Below, in pieces: positions 1 through 9,137 of a stretch of 63,917 nucleotides of DNA (positions within the stretch are counted from its first letter, which is position 1; each line of letters starts with the position of its first letter). The notes beneath the pieces are model-generated. The model saw only the letters and a program-made list of their open reading frames with translations, had not been told where the DNA came from and ran no database searches. The stretch is from contig JAENYK010000019.1 of the NCBI GenBank assembly GCA_016841825.1, forward strand, positions 1 through 63,917, read 5' to 3'. The DNA comes from Halothermothrix sp. (GTDB lineage Bacteria > Bacillota > Halanaerobiia > DY22613). A program made the translations under genes and the position numbers.

Positions 1-89
1 TCATGTTTTCATTATACCAAACATTCTTTGTGTCCAGCAACTCAGGTATAGGTCAGTTTAACATACTGAGATGAAAGGAGAATTTGAAC

Positions 90-1394
90 ATGAGTTATAT
101 GACCTATGTTAAAGCATTACAAGAATTTATAGACGAACTTTCTTCAAACTCCTTGATTAATTTAATTAAAACCATCTATTTGAGGGGAAGTTTTGCCTCT
201 GGAGAAGAGGTAATGACTAGTGATTTAGATATTAATATAATATTGGAAGATAATATTAAAATAGACCAAATCCTAGGTCTGTTTATATTTTTGTCTGCAA
301 CTACTAAAAAATATAAAAAAATATATGATTTTATATCAGTTCCAAAGGTAATGAGTTTTAAGGCCTGGCAGAAGAACATGGGCTATACTTACATATTATA
401 TGGGCAAAAGACGTATCTTACAGGAAAAGTTTTGTATGGAGAGCCAATATTAGATCAAATTCCTAATTACAAGCTACCTGAAGTTGAACATAATTTTTTG
501 CTCTATAAATCTTTTTTACATCTAATTAGCAGCGCCAACTTCAAATTATATTATGCTCTAGCAAATAAGCAATTTACTCATATAAACTTGAAGTATCTGT
601 ATCGCATTCTGAAGGTATTCTTGCAAATTGAAACGGGTTATTATTATACCCATTTTAGAGATGCCTATCTAACTTCTAGACTCTTATTCGAGGGTCAGTT
701 ACCTCATTTGGACCTCTTTGATGGAGAAAACTTTACAATCAATCCCCGGTTTAGTGAAGAGTTACTCTTGAAAACTATTGAACTAATTGATCACCTTTTT
801 CAAAGAGTCTATGATACGTTTAAGGCAGAGTTAATTAAGAATGGGAAAGAAGTTCATCTCCAAGAGGTAGATGAGCGTTTTGAAGACAACTATATTAGTT
901 TTGCAAAAACAGAATTTTCTTATGAAGAAATTTTACTACAAGTGAAGCAGATCAAAAAAAATCAATTTATCATAATTGGCAGTCAGGGCTTTATTGATGA
1001 TTATTACGAGTACAATGCTCCTTTGGTCAAGATGAGAAAAGCTGTCCAAAATTGTCAGAATAATCTTACGGTTAACCAGCAGGCTTTGATGTTGGATTTA
1101 AAGCAAAAATATAGTTACATAACATTTAATTGGTTTAATAAAATGATCGAATATCAGCTTTCTAATGTTAACTACATATTACCAGGTTATGTTTATGATT
1201 ACTTGAGAAATCTGTATTTGGTTGAAAAAAAAGTTTTACTTTCTGATGAAAAGATTATTGATATTTTTAGAGAATGGGACCCTACAAATCGATTAATCCA
1301 TATGGTAGACCATCTATTTGTGGGTAATATAGAAGATTGGATCAGACTACATTATCAGGTCGAAGAGGATATATTTAAACGTCAGTTATTATAG
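90..1394 (+). CDS. nucleotidyltransferase-fold protein (first paralogue)
   Basis: Likely transfers an NMP group, or is a regulator built on that fold; the substrate is unknown. The N-terminus carries the pol-beta/MNT signature: a GSFASGE loop near residue 35 followed by SDLDINIIL, which supplies the two metal-binding aspartates. The remaining ~350 residues are helical with many Tyr/Phe and match no domain I know. I place the start at the ATG at 90, because AAAGGAG at 74-80 lies 9 bases upstream; an in-frame TTG at 84 is too close. It is paralogous to the 2573-4138 product, sharing an N-terminal 'YxTYxK' and 'SIPKV/SVPKV' block. It is the first gene seen of a long operon. The fold is fairly secure, the activity is not. 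Confidence 0.75.
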   Translation: MSYMTYVKALQEFIDELSSNSLINLIKTIYLRGSFASGEEVMTSDLDINIILEDNIKIDQILGLFIFLSATTKKYKKIYDFISVPKVMSFKAWQKNMGYTYILYGQKTYLTGKVLYGEPILDQIPNYKLPEVEHNFLLYKSFLHLISSANFKLYYALANKQFTHINLKYLYRILKVFLQIETGYYYTHFRDAYLTSRLLFEGQLPHLDLFDGENFTINPRFSEELLLKTIELIDHLFQRVYDTFKAELIKNGKEVHLQEVDERFEDNYISFAKTEFSYEEILLQVKQIKKNQFIIIGSQGFIDDYYEYNAPLVKMRKAVQNCQNNLTVNQQALMLDLKQKYSYITFNWFNKMIEYQLSNVNYILPGYVYDYLRNLYLVEKKVLLSDEKIIDIFREWDPTNRLIHMVDHLFVGNIEDWIRLHYQVEEDIFKRQLL

Positions 1395-1410
1395 TAGAGG
1401 GAGGACGGAT

Positions 1411-1929
1411 ATGGAGAATTTACAAGTGAATTTAAATGATTGTATAGACTCTTTATCCAAAGCTATTATTGAAAAATTTGAATTGGATAAAGTGGTCTTA
1501 ATTGGGATTAAAACCGGGGGCGAGTTTCTGGCTAAGAGAATTCGTAAGCAGATTCATAAGCAGACAGGTTACCAACCAGATTTGGGACTTATTCGTATCA
1601 GTTTTTATACAGACAACTTAGACTTACTTTATGAAGAACCACATGTAGATGAGGTCATCATTGATGTGCCAGTAACAGATAAAGTAATTATAATTTGTGA
1701 TGATGTGATCTGTACTGGTAAAACCATGAAAAAAGCAATTCAAGTGATTCAAGAAAAGGGTCAAACGAATCAGATCTACACTTTAGCATTAATTAATAAA
1801 CTACACGAAGATAATTTAAGAAAAGTGGATTTTGTTATTAAAGAAATCGACACGGTTTTTAATACCATTATTAAAGTCCAGTTCAAGGAGTACCACGGAA
1901 ATGATCAGGTTTTAATCAAAGTCAAATAG
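1411..1929 (+). CDS. PyrR-like phosphoribosyltransferase family protein
   Basis: A type I phosphoribosyltransferase fold, which normally moves ribose-5-phosphate between PRPP and a base or other acceptor. The PRPP-binding loop reads IIICDDVICTGKTMKKA near residues 93-110, matching the acidic pair plus TGKT of the family, and VVLIGIKTGGEFLA near residue 28 is the pyrophosphate loop. Its 172 residues are close to PyrR and Hpt sizes. An RBS (GGGAGG) precedes the ATG. It sits 16 bases after one nucleotidyltransferase-like gene and 11 before another, and a PRPP synthetase homologue lies in the same operon. That argues for a pathway-specific ribosyl transfer rather than pyrimidine control, but the acceptor is unknown. 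Confidence 0.8.
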   Translation: MENLQVNLNDCIDSLSKAIIEKFELDKVVLIGIKTGGEFLAKRIRKQIHKQTGYQPDLGLIRISFYTDNLDLLYEEPHVDEVIIDVPVTDKVIIICDDVICTGKTMKKAIQVIQEKGQTNQIYTLALINKLHEDNLRKVDFVIKEIDTVFNTIIKVQFKEYHGNDQVLIKVK

Positions 1930-1940
1930 GGGTGTAAATA

Positions 1941-2567
1941 ATGTTATATGAATATTTTTCGTTAATAAGTCATTTGATTGAGGAACTACAAACTTTTGCA
2001 GATCAGATACAAGCAGTTTATCTCTCTGGAGATCTGGCTGTACAGTGTGTGGAATCCGATACCAAAGTAGAACTATTGATTATTTTAAAGGAGTCAAATT
2101 CCACTATTGAGACTGAGATTCTGAAATACCAGTCAGAAAAAGTTGAGATCATACTTACTACAACTGCAGAATTCACAATTACTTCATATTATGGTTTAAT
2201 CAAATTCCAGAAAAATAAATTACTCATGGGCCAGGAACTGAATTTGCCCGAACCAGAGAAAACTGATGAAACAAAAGAATTGATTGGTAAATTAGAAGAG
2301 AATATCCATTTGCTCAATTCAACTGATACCAGGGAAGAAAGAATGCCAAAACTTCTGGGGGAAATGCTAGAAATTCTATATTACCTGGAAGAAGGGATCT
2401 TTTTAACCAAGTTCAAAGAATATCTGTACAATGATTATTACAAAGATCCTCAGGATTTCAAAAAAGAAATATATGAAAAGATAATAGATGGAAACTTAAA
2501 TTTTTCCATGACTCATCTTGGTCAGTTGAGTCATGATTTAAGTACAAAGATAAAAAAGTTGGGGTGA
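1941..2567 (+). CDS. degenerate nucleotidyltransferase-like protein
   Basis: A 208-residue protein aligning by eye with the N-terminal part of the nucleotidyltransferase-like proteins on either side. The block AVYLSGDLAVQ near residue 28 matches their 'IYLxRGxF/A' strand. Where they have SDLD or SDID before the hydrophobic IIL strand, this one has TKVE, so the first catalytic aspartate is lost and the second is Glu. It is therefore probably catalytically dead, and may be a partner or regulatory subunit. The C-terminal half is helical and acidic. It overlaps the next gene's coding sequence or RBS, indicating translational coupling. Family assignment rests only on this local similarity and position. 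Confidence 0.55.
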   Translation: MLYEYFSLISHLIEELQTFADQIQAVYLSGDLAVQCVESDTKVELLIILKESNSTIETEILKYQSEKVEIILTTTAEFTITSYYGLIKFQKNKLLMGQELNLPEPEKTDETKELIGKLEENIHLLNSTDTREERMPKLLGEMLEILYYLEEGIFLTKFKEYLYNDYYKDPQDFKKEIYEKIIDGNLNFSMTHLGQLSHDLSTKIKKLG

Positions 2568-2572
2568 TCTAT

Positions 2573-4138
2573 TTGAATTATTTAACCTATATTAAGACTG
2601 CCACTGATTATGTTAGATCTCTGGAGAATAATAAACTTATTCAATATATTGATTCCATTTATTTAGTTCGTGGGTTTGCGAAAGCAGACATTCGGGTAGG
2701 TCAAAGCGATATTGATCTGGTGATTATTCTTAAAGAGGAATGTCGAGGGAACTTTAAGCGATTAACACATCAGTTTTTTGAAAACTATCAGAACTATATT
2801 CTTGAGGTCGAGGAACGAAAAATTTTATCTATTCCCAAAGTGTTATTCTTCAGAGAATTTGAATATGAACATTATGTTAAATTTACTGAATATGGAATCC
2901 CTTTCAAGATGGAAGCCGAACTATTCTATGGTCAACCACTTTTAAATGAAGTGAGACTTGCCGAAGATTCGATAGGTTTTTCGTTGTTTCAGAATTTGGT
3001 TTTCCATCTATCCAGATACTTTCATCGGGTAACAGATACTCTTTTCGGGAATACCAGAAAAAGTAGCATTATCAAGCGAGCCCGTAGATCTTATTTCTAT
3101 TATATTTGGCATCAAGGACAGAGATATATTATGAATACCCGAGATTTGTTTGATTTTTTAAAAAAAGAGAAGATTGTAGAGGGAAGATTTTTTGAACATC
3201 AGTATTATTTGCACCAAAATATGAACGAACCACTGGGTGAGAACTATTTCGCTGATAGTTTTGATTTTTACAAAGATTTATATCTGCCCTTAGCTAACAA
3301 GTATCCTCAATCTGTAAGCGAAGAGGTCAGAAGCCAGATAGTTGTAGATACAGTAAAACTACAGAGTGATAAAGAATTCTCCAAACGTTTAAATGCACAA
3401 TGTACCATCCCAGGTGCCAAACTGTATTATTTTAAGGAATGGAGAGACAGTTGGCTAAGTGCCGGAAGTTCCAACAATACTCCTTACATCTACTGTGTAT
3501 TTGAAGATCAGGTTACTGGTCAAGATATTGTCAATGATTTGGAAAAGTTAAAACAGATTCGAAGTTTTTTACAAGGTTATTTTTCCAATTTCTACTTTTG
3601 TGTGATATTTGAGAGTTTGTTTAATGAATTGGTAACGAGAAATTTCCCTGTGGCTGGTTTAACCTTAAACCAGTATGGTTCACAGTTTGCCTTGAACCAT
3701 CAGAGTATTGTGGAAGGCTATAGAAAGAATTTTTCTTTTGCTCTATACGATTTTCCTTTCTTGTATATTGCTTATAATAATGACTTGAGTTCCGATAAGG
3801 ATTTTTATACCCCAGGCCCTGTCTTTCATCTGGCCAAAGTAATGGCTGATTATCTGGCGATGACTGATGGTTATTACACAATCTACCCGGAAGATGCGTT
3901 ACGGAACTTTAACAAAAGATATGGGCAACAATTTGGAACCATAGATCATATTGACTTTTTGCTGGATTGTCTCAATCCAGAAGAACAGTTCTCTCGACTG
4001 GATTTAGAAAGGCTAGTGGATATATTTTTTGATATAATGAATGTCTTTGCTCAAGAAGCTAATTACCCATATAACGAAAAAAGTAATAGCATATTAGATT
4101 ATCATTTTAAAGTCAAATCAGATGTTAACAAGGAGTGA
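2573..4138 (+). CDS. nucleotidyltransferase-fold protein (second paralogue)
   Basis: A 521-residue paralogue of the first gene. The N-terminus NYLTYIK mirrors SYMTYVK, SDIDLVIILKEE near residue 50 supplies the two acidic metal ligands, and a SIPKVLFF block follows. The usual G-S before the acidic pair appears as V-R-G-F. The region after ~150 residues is longer than in the first paralogue and unrecognised. I choose the TTG at 2573: GGGGTG lies 6 bases upstream and homology begins there; a GTG at 2564 is the alternative. The previous stop codon is at 2565-2567, so the genes are coupled. Possible roles are NMP transfer to a sugar or acid, or an immunity-type modification. Confidence 0.7.
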   Translation: MNYLTYIKTATDYVRSLENNKLIQYIDSIYLVRGFAKADIRVGQSDIDLVIILKEECRGNFKRLTHQFFENYQNYILEVEERKILSIPKVLFFREFEYEHYVKFTEYGIPFKMEAELFYGQPLLNEVRLAEDSIGFSLFQNLVFHLSRYFHRVTDTLFGNTRKSSIIKRARRSYFYYIWHQGQRYIMNTRDLFDFLKKEKIVEGRFFEHQYYLHQNMNEPLGENYFADSFDFYKDLYLPLANKYPQSVSEEVRSQIVVDTVKLQSDKEFSKRLNAQCTIPGAKLYYFKEWRDSWLSAGSSNNTPYIYCVFEDQVTGQDIVNDLEKLKQIRSFLQGYFSNFYFCVIFESLFNELVTRNFPVAGLTLNQYGSQFALNHQSIVEGYRKNFSFALYDFPFLYIAYNNDLSSDKDFYTPGPVFHLAKVMADYLAMTDGYYTIYPEDALRNFNKRYGQQFGTIDHIDFLLDCLNPEEQFSRLDLERLVDIFFDIMNVFAQEANYPYNEKSNSILDYHFKVKSDVNKE

Positions 4139-4142
4139 TACT

Positions 4143-5105
4143 ATGTCTTTAATTGAAGTGAAAAATATTACGAAAGTATATAAAATAAAACCTTCTAAAA
4201 ACATTTTTTCCTTAAATAAATCAGCTACCAAAGTGAATGCAGTTGATGATATCAGTTTTAAAATCAACCGTGGGGAGATCATTGGCTACATTGGAAAAAA
4301 CGGAGCAGGAAAGTCAACCACCATCAAGATTCTATCTGGAATCTTACTGCCTACCTCAGGTGTTGTCACAGTAGATGGTATTGTGCCGTATAAGAATAGG
4401 ATTAAAAATGCTAGAAAGATTGGCGTTGTCTTTGGTCAAAGATCCCAATTATATTGGGATCTACCTGTAATAGATAGTTTTTGCTTTTTGAGAAAACTTT
4501 ATCAAGTAGACCATGATACATACCAACAAAACATGAATTATTTTGATGAGTTCTTTTCCTTACAGGATTTATTAGACCGGCCTGTTCGAAAGTTATCCCT
4601 CGGTCAACGGATGAAATGTGATTTATGTGCCGCTCTTCTGCATAGTCCTGAGATCTTATATCTTGATGAACCAACTATTGGACTTGATATTTTGACCAAA
4701 AATAATGTAAGAGAATTTATTAAGAAAATTAATCAGGAAAAGAAGATCACAGTTATGTTAACGACTCATGATATTGAAGATATTGAACACCTATCTTCAC
4801 GAATCATCTTAATTGATCAGGGTAAGAAGATGTATGATGGTCCCATCACTGGAATTCAAAAGCATTTAACTAGAAAACGGTTGATCAAAGTAGTTACTGA
4901 AAAACCTTTTACACAGGTATTAGAAAATATCGAGCAGCCAAATATTAAGGAATGCCATGCAAATTTTGTAATTGATTTAGATCAAAATTCAATCCCCAAT
5001 GTGATAAATGCAATTAGTGGTTCTAATGTGATAAAAGATATCACAGTTCAGGAGCCCAACCTGGAGCAGATTTTGTTTCATTATTATCAGCAAATTGAGA
5101 AGTAA
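4143..5105 (+). CDS. ABC-2 type exporter, ATP-binding subunit (COG4586-like)
   Basis: Powers an ABC-2 transporter. Walker A is GYIGKNGAGKSTT near residue 55, the signature motif is LSLGQRMKCD near residue 150, and Walker B is ILYLDEPTIGLD. The 20-30 residue insertion before the first strand and the ~320-residue length fit the COG4586 class, which pairs with two distinct permeases, as here. The start is ATG 4143 with AAGGAG at 4130-4135; an upstream ATG at 4122 has no comparable RBS. A C-terminal ~90-residue extension could bind substrate or contact the permeases. Placed mid-operon, it suggests that the product of the flanking biosynthetic genes is exported. Confidence 0.9.
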   Translation: MSLIEVKNITKVYKIKPSKNIFSLNKSATKVNAVDDISFKINRGEIIGYIGKNGAGKSTTIKILSGILLPTSGVVTVDGIVPYKNRIKNARKIGVVFGQRSQLYWDLPVIDSFCFLRKLYQVDHDTYQQNMNYFDEFFSLQDLLDRPVRKLSLGQRMKCDLCAALLHSPEILYLDEPTIGLDILTKNNVREFIKKINQEKKITVMLTTHDIEDIEHLSSRIILIDQGKKMYDGPITGIQKHLTRKRLIKVVTEKPFTQVLENIEQPNIKECHANFVIDLDQNSIPNVINAISGSNVIKDITVQEPNLEQILFHYYQQIEK

Positions 5106-5125
5106 AAAGGGTGGTGGGTGAGGTA

Positions 5126-5923
5126 ATGTTTGGAAAATATTTTTCAGTTTTAGAGATTGGGTATAGACAATCTGTAGCATATAAGGGTGATTTTATAATC
5201 GGTAGCATCAGCACACTGTTTAGAATGATGATTTTAGCATACATCTGGACAGCTGTTTATCAAAACGCCAATACAACGGTTATTAATGGCAGGGGGCTAA
5301 TTGAAACAATTACTTATATAATTTTAGCTCAATTGATCTGGAGTGTCTTAAATACTAATTTAGAAGTTCTATTGGGCTTTAAAATAAAAAAAGGTGAGAT
5401 TACAAGAGATCTAATCAAACCGATCAACTTTCCGTTATTGATATTTCTAGATAACTTAGGTTTCTCTTTATTTATATTACTTGTCCAAACGATGCCAGCA
5501 TTTGTTATCGCTTGCTTTATGTTTGACATTCAAACTCCTGCTTCGATCTTACACATCTTATTTACACTGCTGAGTATAATTTTGGCCTTTTTTATCTACG
5601 CTAGTTTTAGTTTTACCATTGGTATTATCGGCTTCTGGGCACAGAATGTATGGGGGATAAGCTTATTAAAAAAACTGATCTTTAATACTTTTTCTGGAAG
5701 TTTGGTCCCGTTATTCTTGTATCCGCCAATGATACAAAAATGGATCTATCTGTTACCCTTTAAAGAGATCATTAATACACCCTTAGTCATTTATTTGGAT
5801 GCCGACTTACAGATGATTCTCTCACTGCTGGGGAGACAACTTTTCTGGGCGGTTACTTTTTTCATCCTCAGCCAGATTAGCTGGATGTATTTAAAAAGAA
5901 AAATCGAAATCTTGGGAGGATAG
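5126..5923 (+). CDS. ABC-2 type exporter permease (COG4587-like)
   Basis: Integral membrane subunit with about six hydrophobic segments, sitting 20 bases after the ATPase gene. It contains the charged cytoplasmic helix FKIKKGEITRDLIKPI near residues 85-100, typical of the 'G-E-I-x-R-D-L-x-K-P' region of this permease family. It pairs with a second, different permease encoded next, which matches the ATPase/permease/permease order of COG4586-4587-3694 systems. The start could be ATG 5126 (used here, preceded by GGTGAGG) or GTG 5111. No substrate can be read from the sequence. Confidence 0.85.
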   Translation: MFGKYFSVLEIGYRQSVAYKGDFIIGSISTLFRMMILAYIWTAVYQNANTTVINGRGLIETITYIILAQLIWSVLNTNLEVLLGFKIKKGEITRDLIKPINFPLLIFLDNLGFSLFILLVQTMPAFVIACFMFDIQTPASILHILFTLLSIILAFFIYASFSFTIGIIGFWAQNVWGISLLKKLIFNTFSGSLVPLFLYPPMIQKWIYLLPFKEIINTPLVIYLDADLQMILSLLGRQLFWAVTFFILSQISWMYLKRKIEILGG

Positions 5924-5926
5924 AAG

Positions 5927-6712
5927 ATGTATTATATCAGTCTTTATTACACTGCTTTTAAATATAATTTAAAAAGTCTATATGAGTATCGATTCGATTT
6001 TTGGGTAGGAATTATCACTCTAATGATTATGCAGGGAATCGGGCTTATGTTTCTGTGGGTCATTTATCAGTACACTACAGCATTAAGTGGCTGGTCGTTA
6101 AATGAAGTGGTTTTTATCTACGGGTTTCAACAGGTAGTTCATTCACTCTACATAACTTTTTTTGGCAATGTAACTGGCCTGGAGCAATTAATCAAACATG
6201 GTACGTTTGACTGCTATTTGGTGCGGCCAGCATTTCCATTATTTCAGTTGATGATTACCAAGCTCAATATTACTGGTTTTGCTGGGTTGATTGTTTCGAT
6301 CATCCTTTTGGTCTATTCGGTTTATCGAATTGGACTACAATTAAATCTTGCAAAGTTTGTGGCTCTGATGGTTTTTTTAACGACTGGAGTTTTAATTTAT
6401 TTCTCCCTTTCATTAATCGTTTCGACGTGTGCCTTCTGGTTAACTAGAACCATGCGCTTACAACAGTTAATTTTTGATTTTAGTGAATTTACTCGCTATC
6501 CCATCGACATTTTCCATAGTGGACTTCAACTTGTTTTAACTGTTGTGATTCCATTTGCCCTGGCTTCTTATTATCCAGCTCTCTTCTTTGTTAAAGAGGC
6601 AGCATTCCTTGAGATCAGTCTGAAAATTTTGGGGGGCACTTTACTTTTTTATGTGATTTCCTATCGGTTTTGGCGTTTTGGTTTGAAGTACTATCACAGC
6701 ACTGGTACATAA
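5927..6712 (+). CDS. ABC-2 type exporter permease (COG3694-like)
   Basis: Second permease of the exporter, 261 residues with about six membrane segments. The motif GLEQLIKHGTFDCYLVRP near residue 90 is the family's hallmark (G-x-L-D-x-x-L-x-x-P-like cytoplasmic helix). It begins 4 bases after the preceding permease stop with a GGGAGG RBS, so stoichiometric production is likely. Homologues work as heterodimers with COG4587 permeases; characterised substrates are few and varied, so the cargo here is best inferred from the neighbouring biosynthetic genes. Confidence 0.85.
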   Translation: MYYISLYYTAFKYNLKSLYEYRFDFWVGIITLMIMQGIGLMFLWVIYQYTTALSGWSLNEVVFIYGFQQVVHSLYITFFGNVTGLEQLIKHGTFDCYLVRPAFPLFQLMITKLNITGFAGLIVSIILLVYSVYRIGLQLNLAKFVALMVFLTTGVLIYFSLSLIVSTCAFWLTRTMRLQQLIFDFSEFTRYPIDIFHSGLQLVLTVVIPFALASYYPALFFVKEAAFLEISLKILGGTLLFYVISYRFWRFGLKYYHSTGT

Positions 6713-6756
6713 GATTTAAAAAATTACGAATTAAAAAACCTAAAGGGGGCTCAAAG

Positions 6757-7287
6757 TTGGAAGGGACAAAAATTTTGATTAGAGCTTTGAAATATGGAGA
6801 TCGAAAACATTATGAATGGCAGACAACTTTATTAGAGCAAACTGATGACTATATTATTGTGAAGGGGGAACCAGGCCGAGTATTACATCATTTTACTAAA
6901 GATAAGCAATTCACCATGGATAATTGGTCGGTCGAATTTTTCCCTTTTGATAAATGGTTTACCGTGAGTGTGGATATTAGAAACGGAGAAGTAGAAGGGT
7001 ATTACTGTAATGTAGCCCAACCTGCTCAATTTGATTGTCAGGTCGTCAGCTTTGTTGATCTTGATCTGGATCTGATTCAAGATGGAGGAGTTTGGTCGGT
7101 GGTAGATCAGGATGATTTCTTGGAAAATCAGGTTAAATTTTGCTATCCAGAAAGTTTAATTAAGGAGATAGAAGCAAGGCTTGAGGAGTTAAGAATGTTA
7201 ATAACCAGGAAAGAATTTCCTTTTGATGGATTTATGGAAAAATATATTTCAGAAATTTTGAAGGAGAGTAAACATGAAAAGAAATGA
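6757..7287 (+). CDS. DUF402 protein (FomD/Ntdp-like phosphatase family)
   Basis: The 176-residue product matches the DUF402 fold. The block VEFFPFDKWFTVSVDI (residues ~50-65) and the acidic DLDLDLIQDGG stretch (~90-100) carry the aspartates that hold divalent metals in this family. Known members hydrolyse nucleoside di/triphosphates (Ntdp) or release CMP from a nucleotidylated intermediate (FomD, fosfomycin pathway). The TTG at 6757 is chosen because AAAGGGGG lies 7 bases upstream and homology starts there. It overlaps the following gene by 14 bases. Next to nucleotidyltransferase-fold proteins, a role in removing an NMP carrier group is attractive but unproven. Confidence 0.8.
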   Translation: MEGTKILIRALKYGDRKHYEWQTTLLEQTDDYIIVKGEPGRVLHHFTKDKQFTMDNWSVEFFPFDKWFTVSVDIRNGEVEGYYCNVAQPAQFDCQVVSFVDLDLDLIQDGGVWSVVDQDDFLENQVKFCYPESLIKEIEARLEELRMLITRKEFPFDGFMEKYISEILKESKHEKK

Positions 7288-9136
7288 GAAATTTTATCGA
7301 AAAATAATTGAAATTCGTCATTTTGAAAGGAAATTATATGAGTCAATCAAAGGCTCTGATTTGGCTCGATATATACATCTATCTGTGGGCCGAGAGCCTG
7401 TAGCGGCTGCTGTGGGGTTAGAATTTATCCCAGGTGATGCAATGGTATCTACCTATAGAACCCATGGAATCTCTCTTGCATTGGGAATTTCCCCTACTGA
7501 ACTATTGGCAGAAATTCTTGCTGTAAAGAATAGCCATAGTGAGGGATTTAGTGGGTCCATTCATATCGAATCTCGTGAGAATGGGATTTATGATTCCAAT
7601 GGGATTATTGCGGGAGGGATTCCCATCGCTACAGGTCTGGGGATGTATCGAAAAATAGAGATGGAAAATAGGATCGCTTGGTGTTTTTTCGGAGATGGCG
7701 CTGTTCAGGCAGGGTCATTTCATGAATCTTTAAATATTGCGGCCAGACATCAGTTGCCAGTAATCTTTATCTGTGAAAATAATGGCTTAGGTATGACCAC
7801 CACCTTCGAATCTGTTGCCGCTGTAAATCATGTTGTGGATTATGCAAATGTGTATCAGATTAAGGGAGTACAGCTTGATGTTAATCATCTGGAAGGGTTT
7901 TTAGATGAGTTTGCCTCTCTTGTCCAGCAAGTTCGGAATGGTCAGGGCCCAGCACTTGTCGAGATCAATATTCCACCCATCTGCCCTCATTCCGCTGCCG
8001 ATGAGATGGACTTCACTCAAATTGACCAGAATATAGATCCAATCCATCTCTATACAGAGTTTTATTCGAAAACTAAAGAATTGGGAGATGTCCAGCAGAT
8101 TAAATTGGAGGTTGAACAGCAGATTGATCAGATCTCTTTCACTTGGTATCCAGATCAGCGACCGATTGTTCCGTTATATCATCGTGACGGTGAGAGTACA
8201 TTCCGACAAGCCATCCAGGAGACCATCGAAGATTTGATGGCGGAGGACCAGAGGATAATGATGTTGGGCACAGCATTAGAACGCACTCCCTTCTTCAAAA
8301 GGTTTGGTCCGGAACGAGTTAAATCCATGCCAATCGCTGAAAATTCGGTAGTGGGAATTGCTCATGGTCTGGCTTTAGATGGCAAGAAACCTATTATGGA
8401 TATCATGATGGCTGGGTTTACCTATGTGGCTGCTGATCAGATTATCAACCAATTAGCTATGGGACAGTTCTATCGTAATCAAGTTCCAGCACCAAATGTT
8501 TTGATCCGAGCTTTAATCGGTTCTGGTGAAGCTATGGGGGCCCAACATTCCCAGAATCCACATGGTATGTTTTTACATGTTCCTGGGTTGACCATTCTAT
8601 ACCCAGCCTTTCCCGAAGATGCCTCTGGGGTATTGAGGGCAGTTCAGGATGTAGATGGGCCTGTACTCTTTTTCGAGCATATTTTATTACGTAATGTTCA
8701 GGGGAATAAATCTCAAGAACCTTACCCCATCGGAAAACTTTCTGTGAAGCGCCAAGGAACAGATATTACCTTTGTAGCCGCAGGGGCTATGGTCCATGTC
8801 TGTTTAGAGACGGCAAACATGCTAGAGGAAACAGACATAGATGCAGAAGTACTTGATTTAGTAACAATCGCCCCTTTAGATCTAGACGGGATCTATGAGT
8901 CCATCGAAAAAACTGGTCGATTAATTGTGGTTGATGAAGCATGGCCTTATGCTGGATTAGCCGATCATATTGTAGCTCAATTGACAATTAACAGGTTTAC
9001 TCATTTAAAAGTTCCGCCTGCAGTTTTGACTCTCCCTGCTATGGGATTACCGTCTTCCAAAGAGCTAATATTGGAACTCATTCCTAGTGTTGAAAAGTTA
9101 CGTGATTTAACAAATAAAATTATAAAAGGTGATTAA
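7274..9136 (+). CDS. fused TPP-dependent 2-oxoacid dehydrogenase E1 alpha-beta
   Basis: One 620-residue chain joins the two E1 subunits that are usually separate. Residues ~1-290 are E1-alpha, with STYRTHG near residue 55 and the TPP/Mg motif GDGAVQAGSFHES through ICENN near 137-167. Residues ~315-620 are E1-beta, with RIMMLGTALE and MPIAENSVVGIAHGLAL. The family decarboxylates pyruvate or a related 2-oxoacid and passes the acyl unit to lipoyl-E2. No E2, E3 or lipoate gene is nearby, so it may act as an acyloin-type synthase or deliver a C2/C3 unit within this pathway. Alternatively it could borrow E2 from elsewhere. Good RBS (AAGGAG). Confidence 0.9.
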   Translation: MKRNEKFYRKIIEIRHFERKLYESIKGSDLARYIHLSVGREPVAAAVGLEFIPGDAMVSTYRTHGISLALGISPTELLAEILAVKNSHSEGFSGSIHIESRENGIYDSNGIIAGGIPIATGLGMYRKIEMENRIAWCFFGDGAVQAGSFHESLNIAARHQLPVIFICENNGLGMTTTFESVAAVNHVVDYANVYQIKGVQLDVNHLEGFLDEFASLVQQVRNGQGPALVEINIPPICPHSAADEMDFTQIDQNIDPIHLYTEFYSKTKELGDVQQIKLEVEQQIDQISFTWYPDQRPIVPLYHRDGESTFRQAIQETIEDLMAEDQRIMMLGTALERTPFFKRFGPERVKSMPIAENSVVGIAHGLALDGKKPIMDIMMAGFTYVAADQIINQLAMGQFYRNQVPAPNVLIRALIGSGEAMGAQHSQNPHGMFLHVPGLTILYPAFPEDASGVLRAVQDVDGPVLFFEHILLRNVQGNKSQEPYPIGKLSVKRQGTDITFVAAGAMVHVCLETANMLEETDIDAEVLDLVTIAPLDLDGIYESIEKTGRLIVVDEAWPYAGLADHIVAQLTINRFTHLKVPPAVLTLPAMGLPSSKELILELIPSVEKLRDLTNKIIKGD

Positions 9137-9137
9137 T

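Noticed and set aside
90-4138. NTase genes as a MNT/HEPN toxin-antitoxin module
   Set aside because: The proteins are much longer than MNT antitoxins, no HEPN partner is present, and they sit at the head of a biosynthetic operon.
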